From assembly GCA_900766135.1 (NCBI GenBank), contig CAAFUF010000043.1, positions 151,603-215,602 on the forward strand: a stretch of 64,000 nucleotides of DNA. Reading direction: 5' to 3'. The translations under genes and the position numbers were made by a program. The DNA comes from Paenibacillaceae bacterium. GTDB taxonomy: Bacteria; Bacillota; Bacilli; Paenibacillales; Paenibacillaceae. Of this stretch, positions 52,227 through 62,300 are shown piece after piece. How positions within the stretch are numbered: the first letter of the stretch is position 1; each line of letters starts with the position of its first letter. The notes beneath the pieces were generated by a model. It was not told where the DNA came from. It saw only the letters and a program-made list of their open reading frames with translations, and ran no database searches.

Positions 52227-53775
52227 TGGGCGTGACTCCTTGGTTTTTCAGGAATAAGGAAATGAAATAGGACGTGCTTTCGTAACCGATCTTCTGGGCG
52301 ATGTCCTGCACTTTGAGCGATGGATCGGCCAGCATTTCCTTGGCTTTTTCGAGCCGGATGCGCGTTAAGTAGTCATGAATCGTCATTCCGGTTTTATCCC
52401 GGAAGATCGACCGCAAATAATTCGGCGACAAATAAACTTGGCCGGACAAGCTTTGGATCGTGATCGGTTCGTGATACGTCTTGTCGATGATCTGGCACAC
52501 TTGATTAACGAGCTTGGCGTTTTTGTCCGTGGACCGCTCCATCCGCAGCTCCAAATAATGCGTGATCGACCGCCGGACGGCCGCCTCGATCTCCTGCAGC
52601 GTCTGGCAATCGTAAATGGATTGATAGAGAGCCGCGCGTTTGACCGGTTCGCCGCCATGGCCGTTCAGGCCGGGGCTGTGCAGCTGTTCCTCCAAACGGG
52701 CCAGCAGGTCGATCGCCCATTCGAACACGAGCGGCTTGTGGATTCGCAGTTGGCGCACATTCGCAAGAAATTTGCGCAGGATCCCTTCCGCATCCTCGCC
52801 GCGCAGCTGCTGCAGCGCCTCCCTCCATTCTTGCTCCGGGAAGGGCGGCAGCGTGTCGTAGCGGTATCCCGGCTTGACCACTTCGCCGAAAATGATCTCT
52901 CCCGGCCCAAGGAAAAACCGCTCGTCCTTCAGGACGCGCGCCTGCTCGTACAGCCGGGCGATGCGTGCCGGTTCGGCCTCTTCGCTGCCGACCGCCAGCG
53001 TCACCGACAAGCCGAGCAGCCCCCGGATCGTCTGCTGCAGCGTGCTCCACTGCTCCCGCGAAACCCCCGGCTGGCCGCCGGCCTCGATAAAGATCGCCAG
53101 CTCTCCCTCCTGGATTGCGGCGACGACGGCATCCTTGCGGACCGCGCGGAAATACTCCTCCGCCACCTCCGGCAGGCGGGAGACGGCCGCCTCCGCCGGA
53201 CCACCCGGGAGCTTTCCTCCAGCGGCGCTGCGGTCTACGCTGCAGAGCGCCAGCGTGTAGGAGCCGGCCGCAACCTCCCGCCGGTCCAACTTGCCGAGCT
53301 CGGCGGCGAGCTGCTCCCGCCGGGCCGCATCTTGCTCGTGGAGCAGCTCTCTTAACAGCTTGGCTTTGGTCATCTGAATCGATTTATATTTTAAACGCAC
53401 CTCTTCGCATCGCTGCTTCACCCGCCCCATCACCTCGGCGATTTCCTCCAGGTCCAACGGCTTGAGCAAATAACCCACCGCGCCGACATGCAGTGCCGAT
53501 TTGACGTAACTGAACTCGTCGTGACCGGTCAAGAAGACGATCTGCGTCCCTTCGTACTGCTTACTGACCCAATTTGCCAGCTCCAGACCGTTCATCAGCG
53601 GCATCTGTACATCCGTCAATACGATATCCGGCTGTATGACATGTATTTTCTCCTGGGCGTCCTTCCCGTTGATGCCGACACCGGCGACGTAAATCCCCAT
53701 ATCCTCCCAACGGATGAAGTCCCGCATCATCTCCAATTCCAATTCCTCGTCGTCCACCAGAAAAATGCTGTACAT
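52204..53775 (-). CDS. YesN-type response regulator with AraC DNA-binding domain
   Basis: The 523-residue regulator has receiver residues Asp8-Asp9 and phospho-acceptor Asp55 (VLTDVQMP), a linker with a cyclase-like fold region, and an AraC double helix-turn-helix (about 420-520; ITIQSLSGQVYLSPNYLRSIFRDKTG and KVQDIAQKIGYESTSYFISLFLKNQG). It overlaps the kinase by 23 bp. It is divergent from the permease genes and presumably activates both arms. Confidence 0.94.
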   Translation of the reverse strand: MYSIFLVDDEELELEMMRDFIRWEDMGIYVAGVGINGKDAQEKIHVIQPDIVLTDVQMPLMNGLELANWVSKQYEGTQIVFLTGHDEFSYVKSALHVGAVGYLLKPLDLEEIAEVMGRVKQRCEEVRLKYKSIQMTKAKLLRELLHEQDAARREQLAAELGKLDRREVAAGSYTLALCSVDRSAAGGKLPGGPAEAAVSRLPEVAEEYFRAVRKDAVVAAIQEGELAIFIEAGGQPGVSREQWSTLQQTIRGLLGLSVTLAVGSEEAEPARIARLYEQARVLKDERFFLGPGEIIFGEVVKPGYRYDTLPPFPEQEWREALQQLRGEDAEGILRKFLANVRQLRIHKPLVFEWAIDLLARLEEQLHSPGLNGHGGEPVKRAALYQSIYDCQTLQEIEAAVRRSITHYLELRMERSTDKNAKLVNQVCQIIDKTYHEPITIQSLSGQVYLSPNYLRSIFRDKTGMTIHDYLTRIRLEKAKEMLADPSLKVQDIAQKIGYESTSYFISLFLKNQGVTPNEYRKNL

Positions 53776-53828
53776 GTCCGCAAGCCCCCTTCGTATGCAG
53801 CCTTTCCGTATCTGATCACCGTAAGGTT

Positions 53829-53849
53829 AGGCAGTTCCTTGAACTGCCT
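53829..53849. promoter_or_regulatory. Perfect 9-bp inverted repeat in the response-regulator leader
   Basis: AGGCAGTTC-CTT-GAACTGCCT is a perfect palindrome between the promoter and start of the leftward response-regulator gene. It could be an operator or an RNA hairpin; no T-run follows, so it is not a standard terminator. Confidence 0.5.
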
Positions 53850-53857
53850 CCTCTTTG

Positions 53858-53873
53858 ATTATAGCGCTTACAT
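53858..53873 (-). promoter_or_regulatory. CcpA (cre) site over the response-regulator promoter
   Basis: On the minus strand ATGTAAGCGCTATAAT matches the cre consensus at 15 of 16 positions and contains the TATAAT (53858-53863) of the probable leftward promoter. It shares ATGTAAGCG with the site at 47796. Confidence 0.68.
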
Positions 53874-53939
53874 GCCGGCCAGCTGAATCCTCCTTTCGCA
53901 TGAAAGTTATTTTCAAGCATGATTCGATACTTTGCTTTA

Positions 53940-53969
53940 TCGACAGCGAATTTTCGGGGGTCTTATAAT
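53940..53969 (+). promoter_or_regulatory. Promoter of the rightward permease genes
   Basis: TCGACA (53940-53945) and TATAAT (53964-53969) are 18 bp apart, a near-consensus SigA promoter about 57 bp before the first permease start. Confidence 0.72.
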
Positions 53970-54025
53970 TTTTTTAAGCAGTAAAACTGAACGTCACGAC
54001 TAAGAAACCAATGCGAGGTGCCGCT

Positions 54026-54997
54026 ATGCAAACCGACTTGAATCTACGCGAAGGTGCGGAACTGAAAATTCCGCGCCGCAAATTATGGCCCGTCTTTAAA
54101 CAGCAAAAATACCTGTTTCTCTTGATGCTGCCGGCGCTCATCTGGGCGATCCTGTTCGCCTATACCCCCATGGCCGGATTGTATATGTCGTTCGTCAACT
54201 ACCAACCCACGCTCGGCCGATTCTGGTACAGCCTGTTCCACAGCGAATTCGTCGGGCTGCAATGGTTCCGTTACTTTTTCAATAACGGCGATTTCCTGAT
54301 CATCATGCGCAACACTCTGGCTTCGACGTTGATCACCCTTCTGTTCTCGTTTCCGATGCCGATTCTGATCGCGCTGGCGATTAACGAAATCAAAAACGTC
54401 CAATTCAAAAAAGTCGTGCAAACGTCCTCGTATTTGCCTTACTTCATCTCCTGGGTTATTGCGGCCAACATTATCGTCACGCTGCTGTCCTCGGATGGGG
54501 CGGTGAACGCGCTGTTGAAGTTTTTTCACATCACCAACGAAAGCATCCTGTTCCTGCAGAACGGCAAGTATTTCTGGTGGATCGTCGCCTTGGGCAATAC
54601 GTGGAAGGATATGGGCTACAGCTCGATCATGTATTTGGCGGCCATCTCGTCGATCAACCCGGAATTATATGAGGCAGCCAAGGTGGACGGGGCCAACCGA
54701 TTTAAACAAATCCGTTATATCACGCTCCCGCATCTGAAGCCAACGATCGTGATCCTGCTGATTCTGGCCATGGGCGGCATTCTGAACGCCGGGTTCGACC
54801 AGCACTTCCTGCTGGGGAACGACCTGACGAAGGACTACTCCGACGTGCTCTCAACCTACTCGTTCCGCTACGGGATTCAGAACGGCATGTTCTCGTACGC
54901 TGCCGCCGTCGGCATGTTCAGTTCGGTTGTCGCCTTTATCATCGTGGTGATCGTCAATAACATCGCGAAAAAAATCAACGGCCAGTCCTTGTTCTAA
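54026..54997 (+). CDS. Sugar ABC transporter permease (LplB/YteP type)
   Basis: The 323-residue protein has a polar N-terminus, six helices (LFLLMLPALIWAILFAYTPMAGLYMSF first) and the EAA loop EAAKVDGANRFKQIRYITLPHL. ATG 54026 follows GAGGTG by 5 bp; an ATG five codons earlier overlaps that site. It pairs with the next permease and, by position, with the lipoprotein at 48623. No ATPase is encoded nearby, as is usual for this class. Confidence 0.93.
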   Translation: MQTDLNLREGAELKIPRRKLWPVFKQQKYLFLLMLPALIWAILFAYTPMAGLYMSFVNYQPTLGRFWYSLFHSEFVGLQWFRYFFNNGDFLIIMRNTLASTLITLLFSFPMPILIALAINEIKNVQFKKVVQTSSYLPYFISWVIAANIIVTLLSSDGAVNALLKFFHITNESILFLQNGKYFWWIVALGNTWKDMGYSSIMYLAAISSINPELYEAAKVDGANRFKQIRYITLPHLKPTIVILLILAMGGILNAGFDQHFLLGNDLTKDYSDVLSTYSFRYGIQNGMFSYAAAVGMFSSVVAFIIVVIVNNIAKKINGQSLF

Positions 54998-55020
54998 ACC
55001 TGGCATGGAGGAAAAACGGC

Positions 55021-55914
55021 ATGAGAAACCATAAAACGATTACCGAGCACCTGTTTGACGCTGCCCTATACCTGTTCCTGACGTGCATCTTTCTCGTCAC
55101 GTTTTACCCGTTCTGGAACATTCTCATCATCTCGCTGAACGACGCCACCGACTCGCTGCGCGGCAACCTGTATTTTTGGCCGAGGGAGTTTACGTTCGCC
55201 AGCTACGTCACGATTTTCCGAAACCCCGAAATCTGGAGCGCGCTGCAGGTGACGGCGCTGCGGACGGTGATCGGAACAGCGGTGTCGATCGTCTGCATCT
55301 CCATGCTGGCTTACACCTTAAGCAAACGGTATTTGCTCGGCTGGAAGTATTTCTCGTTCTTCTTCGTGTTTACGATGTATTTCGGCGGCGGCTTGATTCC
55401 GACCTATATGGTCATCAAGGCGCTGGGATTGATCGATTCGTTCTGGGTGTTTATCTTCCCGGGGCTGATCGGCGTGTTCCTGATGATCCTCGTCCGCACC
55501 TTCATCGAGCAATTGCCCGGCGAAATCGAGGAATCGGCCAAAATCGACGGCGCGAACGATTTGCAGATCTTCGTCCGCATCGTTCTCCCGCTCTGCGTGC
55601 CCGTACTGGCGACGATCGGGTTGTTCCTGGCCATCGGCCATTGGAATGCATGGTATGATTCCTACATCTATACGTATAAACCGGAGCTCAAGACGCTGCA
55701 GGCCGTCCTGGTCAAAATCCTGAACCAGTTCCAAACCGGCGCGATGATGACCGATGCCCAGCAAATGGCGCAGAACGCCAAGCGGATCCCGGTATCCAGC
55801 GAAAGCATCCGGATGGCGGTCACGATGGTCGCAACCTTGCCGATCATCATGGTCTACCCGTTCGTGCAAAAGTATTTCGTCAAAGGGATCATGATGGGCG
55901 CGATCAAAAGCTAA
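55021..55914 (+). CDS. Sugar ABC transporter permease (LplC/YtcP type)
   Basis: The 297-residue protein has six helices and EAA loop ESAKIDGANDLQIFVRIVLPLCVP; the VTFYPFWNILIISLNDATDSLRGNLYFWPREFTFASYVTIF region is characteristic. It follows the first permease by 23 bp with TGGAGG before the ATG. A GC-rich hairpin at 55931-55959 follows but has no T-run. Between 55960 and 56044 nothing else is seen. Confidence 0.93.
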   Translation: MRNHKTITEHLFDAALYLFLTCIFLVTFYPFWNILIISLNDATDSLRGNLYFWPREFTFASYVTIFRNPEIWSALQVTALRTVIGTAVSIVCISMLAYTLSKRYLLGWKYFSFFFVFTMYFGGGLIPTYMVIKALGLIDSFWVFIFPGLIGVFLMILVRTFIEQLPGEIEESAKIDGANDLQIFVRIVLPLCVPVLATIGLFLAIGHWNAWYDSYIYTYKPELKTLQAVLVKILNQFQTGAMMTDAQQMAQNAKRIPVSSESIRMAVTMVATLPIIMVYPFVQKYFVKGIMMGAIKS

Positions 55915-56044
55915 TGTATGGTGATGAAGAAACCCGTCGCGGCGGTTGCCGGACGGGTTGAGAGATTGTAGAAAAAAATCGGGGTGATCGCTGACTAGTT
56001 GGGTCACTCTGTACTAATGATGGTTTCCAGACATATGACCATGA

Positions 56045-56725
56045 TTATCTCATCGAGACAGCACGAATAATATTAGTTTTATGATCAACGGTTATATACA
56101 TTGAAGTGCATAAACCAGAAAAGGCTCGAATTGAAATTGAATTTTTGAAACTCTCATCAAAAGTCCAATTTAATGGAAGGAAAGTAAATTCATTAGTATT
56201 GCTAATGTATGTTTCAGCTATAAAATTCCATATTTCATTTACCTCTTTAATATTTATTGGATTTATTAATTCTAAGTTCACATCATATTCTCTGGGGTCA
56301 ACTTGTTCAAACACTGGTCTAGATGTCGGATGCGAGTTTTTATATAAGTCACTAATAACTGATGATATTTCTTTATTTACCCACTGTGTTTCGAAAAGTT
56401 TTTTAGAACTTAATTTAAGATTCTGAATTGTTATTTCTTTTTTGTTTCCCCAATCAATTAGTAGAACTTTTTCAAAATGGCATGCTATCTCCTTAATAAT
56501 CTTGGCATAAGAAGATGTATCGTTAAAGACTATATTATGAACGCCGTTACTATCAAAAAAAATAAATGGAGCCATAAAAAACAACGACAAGGGTGATAAT
56601 AATTCCGTTGTAGTTATTTGATCAAACATAATTCTTTCAATTTTCGGTCTATTTATAGCTACATCTAACTGATTATTATCTGTCTCAAGAGTAAAATCTC
56701 GCTCTCTTTCCTTAAATAATTTCAT
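56045..56725 (-). CDS. Unrecognised AT-rich gene (226 residues)
   Basis: The gene is plainly AT-rich compared with everything around it, which suggests recent transfer. ATG 56725 follows AGGAGG by 7 bp. The product looks like a soluble globular protein: LLSPLSLFFMAPFIFFDSNG is its only strongly hydrophobic stretch, and later segments mix Trp/Phe-rich strands (VNEIWNFIAETYISNTNEFTFLPLNW) with charged helices. I do not recognise a family or catalytic motif. A terminator (56746-56779) separates it from the upstream secreted-protein gene. The two may form a small accessory module. Confidence 0.7.
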   Translation of the reverse strand: MKLFKERERDFTLETDNNQLDVAINRPKIERIMFDQITTTELLSPLSLFFMAPFIFFDSNGVHNIVFNDTSSYAKIIKEIACHFEKVLLIDWGNKKEITIQNLKLSSKKLFETQWVNKEISSVISDLYKNSHPTSRPVFEQVDPREYDVNLELINPINIKEVNEIWNFIAETYISNTNEFTFLPLNWTFDESFKNSISIRAFSGLCTSMYITVDHKTNIIRAVSMR

Positions 56726-56745
56726 ACATACCTCCTAATATAGTT

Positions 56746-56779
56746 AAAAAGAAGGGGGGATTTTAGTCCTCCCTTCTTG
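56746..56779 (-). terminator. Terminator between the two AT-rich genes
   Basis: On the minus strand AAGAAGGGAGGA and CCCCCCTTCTT pair around a short loop, followed by TTTTT, only about 15 bp before the ribosome-binding site of the 226-residue gene. Confidence 0.8.
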
Positions 56780-56786
56780 CATACTC

Positions 56787-57314
56787 TTAAACCTCAAAAA
56801 ACACTGTCGGAGGGGTAATAATAAAATAAGAGCCTAGTGTAGTCTCAACTCCACCGGTCATTTGTGCTAAATGGTATCCGCTTGAAACTACTCTTTCACT
56901 CTGGTTTCGTACAGAGGTCGGAACACCGAAAGTCGAATAATGAAAAGGATCAGTAGTTACATTATCCCAAATAATATCAATATATACATGAATGATTTTT
57001 GCTCCAGGTGTTGTGACAACAACATCCCAGTCAAGAACAACTAAATTTCCATCAATTTCTCTAACCCTCAAATCTGCTCTTCCGACTAAGACAATTTCCT
57101 GAGGGGATATTGCACCTGAATTCTGAGATTGAGGATAGAGATTCTCTGTTGATTGTAATTTAATAGGAAAACTAAATTCTTTAACATTCTCTTTGGTCAT
57201 TTGACTTGTACTGATAGGCAAATCTTGTAATGAATCTGCAAAAGTACTAGGAATGAAAGAGAGCAAAAAAACCATAACAAAGAATAATATTGATAGCTTC
57301 CTAAATACTCTCAT
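56787..57314 (-). CDS. Secreted protein of unknown function (175 residues), AT-rich
   Basis: The product begins with a clear signal peptide (RKLSILFFVMVFLLSFIPSTFA, cleavage about residue 26), so it is exported. The mature part is about 150 residues and beta-rich (EIVLVGRADLRVREIDGNLVVLDWDVVVTTPGAKIIHVYIDIIWDN), without cysteines or wall-anchor signals. I do not recognise the family. ATG 57314 follows AAAGGTG by 8 bp; an in-frame GTG three codons earlier is less suited. Base composition is AT-rich like its neighbour, and its promoter region 57330-57420 is extremely AT-rich. Nothing else is seen in 57315-57641. Confidence 0.72.
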   Translation of the reverse strand: MRVFRKLSILFFVMVFLLSFIPSTFADSLQDLPISTSQMTKENVKEFSFPIKLQSTENLYPQSQNSGAISPQEIVLVGRADLRVREIDGNLVVLDWDVVVTTPGAKIIHVYIDIIWDNVTTDPFHYSTFGVPTSVRNQSERVVSSGYHLAQMTGGVETTLGSYFIITPPTVFFEV

Positions 57315-57641
57315 ATTATACACACCTTTCTATTATTTGAGTATATCATGATATATATTGGATAATTTTTCAATATTTTTTTGTTAATATATGTTAAAAT
57401 ATTGTGAATATTTACAATATCAACTTTTTTCCATGTCGCTATTTACAAGAAGGTCGTGATACTTTGGCTTTAGAGTAAACAAAAACAACAGCAGCGACTT
57501 CTCCCTGAGTCCACAGGAAAATAAGTCGCCACATCAATAATTGTACTTGAATCCAGCACAGCTAAAACTATTATTTTTTGTCCATCAACTCAAGTATTGA
57601 GCCTAACCCCCTAAAAAGGATTCTGCAATCGCGCCCTCCGA

Positions 57642-58136
57642 CTACGCCCGTTCGCCCGGCGCCTCTCGCCGGATCAACTCCAGCAAAGCGCGGCAGCCTT
57701 GCTGCACCAGGCCGTAGACCTCTTCGAAGTTCCCCGTGTAATACGGATCGGGAACCTCCTTCAACTGCGATTCCGGCACCAGGTCCAGCAGCTTGACGAT
57801 CCGAGCATCGGTTTGCCGGGCCAGCGCCTTCAAATCGCGTTCGTTCTGGTTATCCATCGCGACAATATAGTCGAATTGGGCAAAATCGTCCTGCGCGACC
57901 TGCCGCGCTTTCAGCCCCTCATAGGAAATGCCGTATTGGTCCAAAATGCGGCGCGTGCCGTGATGCGGCGGATTGCCCGTATGCCAATTGCCGGTTCCGG
58001 CCGAATCGATCGCAAACCGTTCGCTGATTCCGGCTTCGCTTACCAGATGCCGAAAGACGGCTTCCGCCATGGGCGAACGGCAAATGTTCCCCAGGCATAC
58101 AAACAAAACTCCCACTTTGCGTTTGTCGTTATCCAT
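57642..58136 (-). CDS. Low-molecular-weight protein tyrosine phosphatase
   Basis: The 164-residue enzyme has the P-loop CLGNICRS (Cys14, Arg20) at the N-terminus and the general-acid DPYY (Asp130), the two marks of this family. It hydrolyses phosphotyrosine or phosphoarginine through a Cys-phosphate intermediate in the cytoplasm. ATG 58136 follows GAGGGAG. No kinase lies beside it, so the target is unknown. Confidence 0.95.
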   Translation of the reverse strand: MDNDKRKVGVLFVCLGNICRSPMAEAVFRHLVSEAGISERFAIDSAGTGNWHTGNPPHHGTRRILDQYGISYEGLKARQVAQDDFAQFDYIVAMDNQNERDLKALARQTDARIVKLLDLVPESQLKEVPDPYYTGNFEEVYGLVQQGCRALLELIRREAPGERA

Positions 58137-58254
58137 GGTTCTCCCTCTTCCTTCCTATATAACCTATCTAACCTGCACTCTCTTAGCAGATAGTACTATA
58201 GGCGGTCCCAAAAGTCATCTTTGGTCCACGGTAAGCCGGAGAACAACCGGAGCT

Positions 58255-59130
58255 TCAGGCTTTGCGCGCCACCGGAATCCAGATTTCGCTTCGGTAGTTG
58301 GGCAGCGACGTGTCCGGACTTTCGTTCCACAGGAGCTCCGGCCCTTCGGCCAGCTCGTAATGGGCGGACGGGAACCACTCCGAATAAATCCGTCCCCAAA
58401 CGTTCTGCAGCTTCTCCGGGAACGGGCCAACCGCGGTGAATACCGCCCATGTCGAAGCGGCCACCTCCAGCGAAGCAAAGCCGTCCGGGCAATCCTGCGT
58501 CGTCGCCACGCCCAGGTAGTGGTCCAGCTCCCCCTGCTCCTCCATGCGTCCCTCCGAGAAGTTGGCCGACGCGCTGATCATCCCGGCCGGTTCGAGATTG
58601 GACAACCCCTTCAGCCGAGCAATCCTCTCACGGGTTAAGCTTTGCGCCATTTCCGCGATATGCGGATTAATCCCCTGAAATTGAATCGGCACCCGTTTGT
58701 ACAGGCCGACGATCCGAAAAGCTTCCTTCTCCACGATCCGATAATTCATTTCGCTTCCTCCTTGTATGGTGAGTTGGAAGGTCATCCGAGGATAAGCTTT
58801 GAGCGGCGAACCCGGATCTCTCGCTTCCGACGGCGTGATCCCATGCAGGCCTTGGAATGCCCGGGTAAACGCGTCGGCGGAACCGTAACCGTATTTGACC
58901 GCCAGGTCGATCACCCGTACCGGCCCCTGCTGCAGTTCGAAAGCAGCCAGCGTTAATCTCCGGCGGCGGACGTATTCCGTCAGCGGAATTCCGGCGAGGA
59001 ACGAAAACATCCGTTTGAAATGGTACTCCGAACAAACGGCGATCCGGGCGACTTCCCCATAATCCAACTCCTCCGTCAAATTCCGCTCGATGTAGTTCAA
59101 CGCCTCGTTCATGTTTTTCAGCACATCCAT
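58255..59130 (-). CDS. AraC-family regulator with GyrI-like effector-binding domain
   Basis: The 291-residue protein has an N-terminal AraC double helix-turn-helix (about 1-105; LDYGEVARIAVCSEYHFKRMFSFLAGIPL and VIDLAVKYGYGSADAFTRAFQGLHG) and a C-terminal effector-binding domain (about 130-290; YRIVEKEAFRIVGLYKRV, ASTWAVFTAVGPFPEKLQNVWGRIYSEWFP). Proteins of this plan respond to hydrophobic drugs or other small ligands. ATG 59130 follows GAGGAGG by 9 bp. It is isolated, with no transporter beside it. Confidence 0.92.
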   Translation of the reverse strand: MDVLKNMNEALNYIERNLTEELDYGEVARIAVCSEYHFKRMFSFLAGIPLTEYVRRRRLTLAAFELQQGPVRVIDLAVKYGYGSADAFTRAFQGLHGITPSEARDPGSPLKAYPRMTFQLTIQGGSEMNYRIVEKEAFRIVGLYKRVPIQFQGINPHIAEMAQSLTRERIARLKGLSNLEPAGMISASANFSEGRMEEQGELDHYLGVATTQDCPDGFASLEVAASTWAVFTAVGPFPEKLQNVWGRIYSEWFPSAHYELAEGPELLWNESPDTSLPNYRSEIWIPVARKA

Positions 59131-59311
59131 CGTTTGCACCTCCTCTGGTTCCCAGCATATCAAGCATGCTCCGCCCCCATCCGACTTTCCGCGCACCAAT
59201 TATGCAGGGGAGTTCGAACCCGGGCCGGCGAAATGATTTTGCTATCAGTATATCGGATCATGAGGGGGACCGAAAGTTTGGCTAAGCAGCGGCGCGAACC
59301 GAAAAAACAGA

Positions 59312-59342
59312 AAGAGGAAAGGCCCCTCGGCCTTCCCTCCAC
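59312..59342 (-). terminator. Terminator after the secreted glycoside hydrolase
   Basis: On the minus strand GAGGGAAGGCC and GGGCCTTTCCTC pair around a short loop, followed by a T-rich stretch. Confidence 0.72.
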
Positions 59343-59362
59343 AACAGCGGCTAAAGCTTGCC

Positions 59363-62300
59363 TTATGGCGTTTCCGTCAAGCCATCAAGCGTCGTCCCCG
59401 GCTCCTCGTCCGCCCAATCCGCAGACGTATACAACGTAAAGATCAAGTCCCGATTTGCTTCCGCGAACCAGGTCACCCCGCCGTCCGTGGACAGCTTCGC
59501 TTCCCCTCCCGCATAAGGGTTAGCATCGCTGTAGGCAAACCCGTAGTTGTTGTCCGTGCTTGGCGTATAGTCCGAGCCGGGCGACTTCAGGATCAGACCG
59601 TACGTTTTGCTCGTATCCAATCCATTTAATTGTGGATAAATCGAATAAGGCGAGATCGAACCCGGGATGTTGTAGGCCGGAAGCGAAGCCGTAAACAGCT
59701 TCTCCGCCGGTTGGCCCTGATCGTCCAGTACGACCAGCTCGAAATAATAGGCGTCATTCGGCACCGCATTCCGATAACTCTCGTAAATGTAGACGTCCAG
59801 TTTTGGCAAATCCGCATGCTCTAAAGTGAAGGTCTGCATCCGCTGGATGCCCGCCCTCACGTCGGAGTAATAATCGTACCCTAGGTCGCTGTCATCCTGG
59901 TCGATGCGGCTGCCTCCCTCTCCGGGCGCGTAATAGGCTTCCAGTTCATAGATCGAAGGCACGCCGTAGTTCGTATTCAAGTAGAGTCTCAGTTTGGTTG
60001 TCGTGACCTCCGGGAACGTCAGCGTCCGGTTATCACCAAGCGTAAAACCTTTCGTAATGTTCCGGTAAGCCGAGCCGTCCCAATACTGCAGCGTATAATT
60101 GGCCGTTTTGAAATACGGATCCCGGAATTCCTTCACGACGACCTGGTTCACTTTCGTTTCCGCGCCAAAATCGATTTCCGCCCATTGGTCGTTCTGTCGT
60201 CCGTCGGCCGCATTCCAGCGGGTCGTGAGATCGCCGTCGGTCAGCTTATCCGCCTCGTAGCCGGGATCGCCCCAGGTCGAGGAAACGTTGACAGGCTTGC
60301 CTAACGCCAGATTTGGCGGCAGCGGGTCGGCAGGCTCCGGTTTTCCTGAACCCTCGATTTGAATGACCGCCGAGCCCTTCGCCTCCAGCGAGTACATGAA
60401 CGTTCCCTGCGCCGTGCCAAGCGATCGCCCGCTGTACAGCTCGGTCAGCCGGTACGGTTTGTTTGGTTTGAGGCCCAGATCGGCCAATTCGACCTGGATG
60501 TCCTGGGCCTGGTTCGTCCAATTGGATAACCCGACCACGCGGTTGTCTTTCCCTTCCGCCAACACGGTGACGGCAGGAGAATGCGCCTCGTGATGGTAGA
60601 AATCGGTCATCTGCAGCGGTTTCGCCGCCTGCCCTTTTTTCACCAGATCAAGCAGTTCTTCATTATGCAGCCAAGCCAACCGGTCCTCGTCGATAAAAGG
60701 CAGGTTGTCGCCGATCAGGTAATGCCCCCCGCCCATCGTCACTGCCGTGTTCAGCAGCTTGGCATCCTGCTGGCTGAATTTGTACCAGAACCCTTGGATC
60801 ACGTATTGCGGAATGATCATGTCCGGGTCGTTGTATTCGTAGATCGTTCCGTTCGTCCACCACGAAGCGGCGGTATTAAACGCCTGCCGCTCGATGCCGG
60901 AGTAGCTGGCTACGCCAAGCGACGTGTCGCAAGCCGCCCGGCGGCCATGGGCGAACGCGGCCGGCAGCAGCGGCGCGATCGACTCGTTGATGTAAATCGG
61001 GCGGTTCGCCGCCAGTACGGCATCGCGGAAGATGCCCATGCCGATCCGGTAATTCTGCATCCCGTTCACCGAAGGATCGTAATGCTGCCCTTCATACATC
61101 CCCATATCGATGAAGTCCAGTTTGATGTAGTCGTAACCCCAGCGGATATAATCGTCGATATTCCGCTTCACGATCTGCTGAGCAACCGGATGACTGAGGT
61201 CCAGCGCATACGTTCCTAGGTACGTTTTGATCAGATTCCCCTGCTCGTCCTTCAGGCAGATGTCGCGATGAGTCAAGCCCGTACCTTCGATCGGCAAGTC
61301 GATCCATTCCTCATAGATCGTAAACGGCGTTGAATATCCGCCCGCTTTCAGCCCTTTGGCATGCACGTAGTCGATGAACTTGGTGATCGACTGGTCCGCG
61401 GGTAGACCGCCTTCCGGCTGAAAACCGCCGTCCAGATTGAAATAATCATACCCCAGTGGCTTCAAATGCTCCGCCACGTAGTCGACCATCGCGTACATGG
61501 CCTCCGCGGTAGCATAACGGTCATGCGAGTAGAACGTGTTGTAACCCATCGGCACCGCGCCGTCCCATTCCATATGGGGCTCCCCCAGGTTATAAACCGT
61601 GCCGTATTCCTCCAAACCAAGTTGATAGTCGTCGTAATACCCGAGGAAAAACCGATCGGAAGACACCGTCTTTCCGCTATGACTCCCGCCCCAGTTGTAC
61701 AGGGAAAATCCGGTCAGCGGCCCGTTCGGAATTTCGGCTTCGCCGAGCTTTTGGCTGCTTTTCCAATTCTGGACGGTGGCTGCTCCGCCTACGAAACCGT
61801 GTTTGTTCTCGTTATCGAACACCGCCGCGACCCAATGGCTGATCCCGTTGAAGTCGTCCCAGGTCAGTTGCTCGCCGGAAAAGCGGTCGGCTCCGTTTTG
61901 GCTTTTGCCGAAATCGTCGACCGGGGCCACCCCGAAATCGAAATTGTTCGAATACGGGGTCGTAAAGATTTTCTTCGCATCGCCCGCTCCGATCTCGAGC
62001 CGCTGCGCGGCAATGGGCGTCAGCTCTTCCAGGGTCAGCCCGTCCGCCCGGTGCACCTGCATGTCGGCCAGTACGTACGACACTTTAGGATACAGGTAAA
62101 AATTCAAATCGATTTGCTCGCCGGTTTCCAGCTTGCTGTGAATCGTCAGCTTACGTCCGTTTTTACCGTAGAGGTCCGGCTTCAGTTTCGTCCACTCCGC
62201 CGTGCTTTCCACGGAGTCCCGCGTAGATCGCGTTTCGCCGCCTTTCTCGCGAAAGCTCGCCTCGAATTGCTGTACGACCGGCTGTCCGTTCCACGACAAG

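Noticed and set aside
55931..55959. Terminator after the second permease
   Set aside because: AACCCGTC / GACGGGTT forms a stem but no T-run follows, so I left it as a hairpin of uncertain role.
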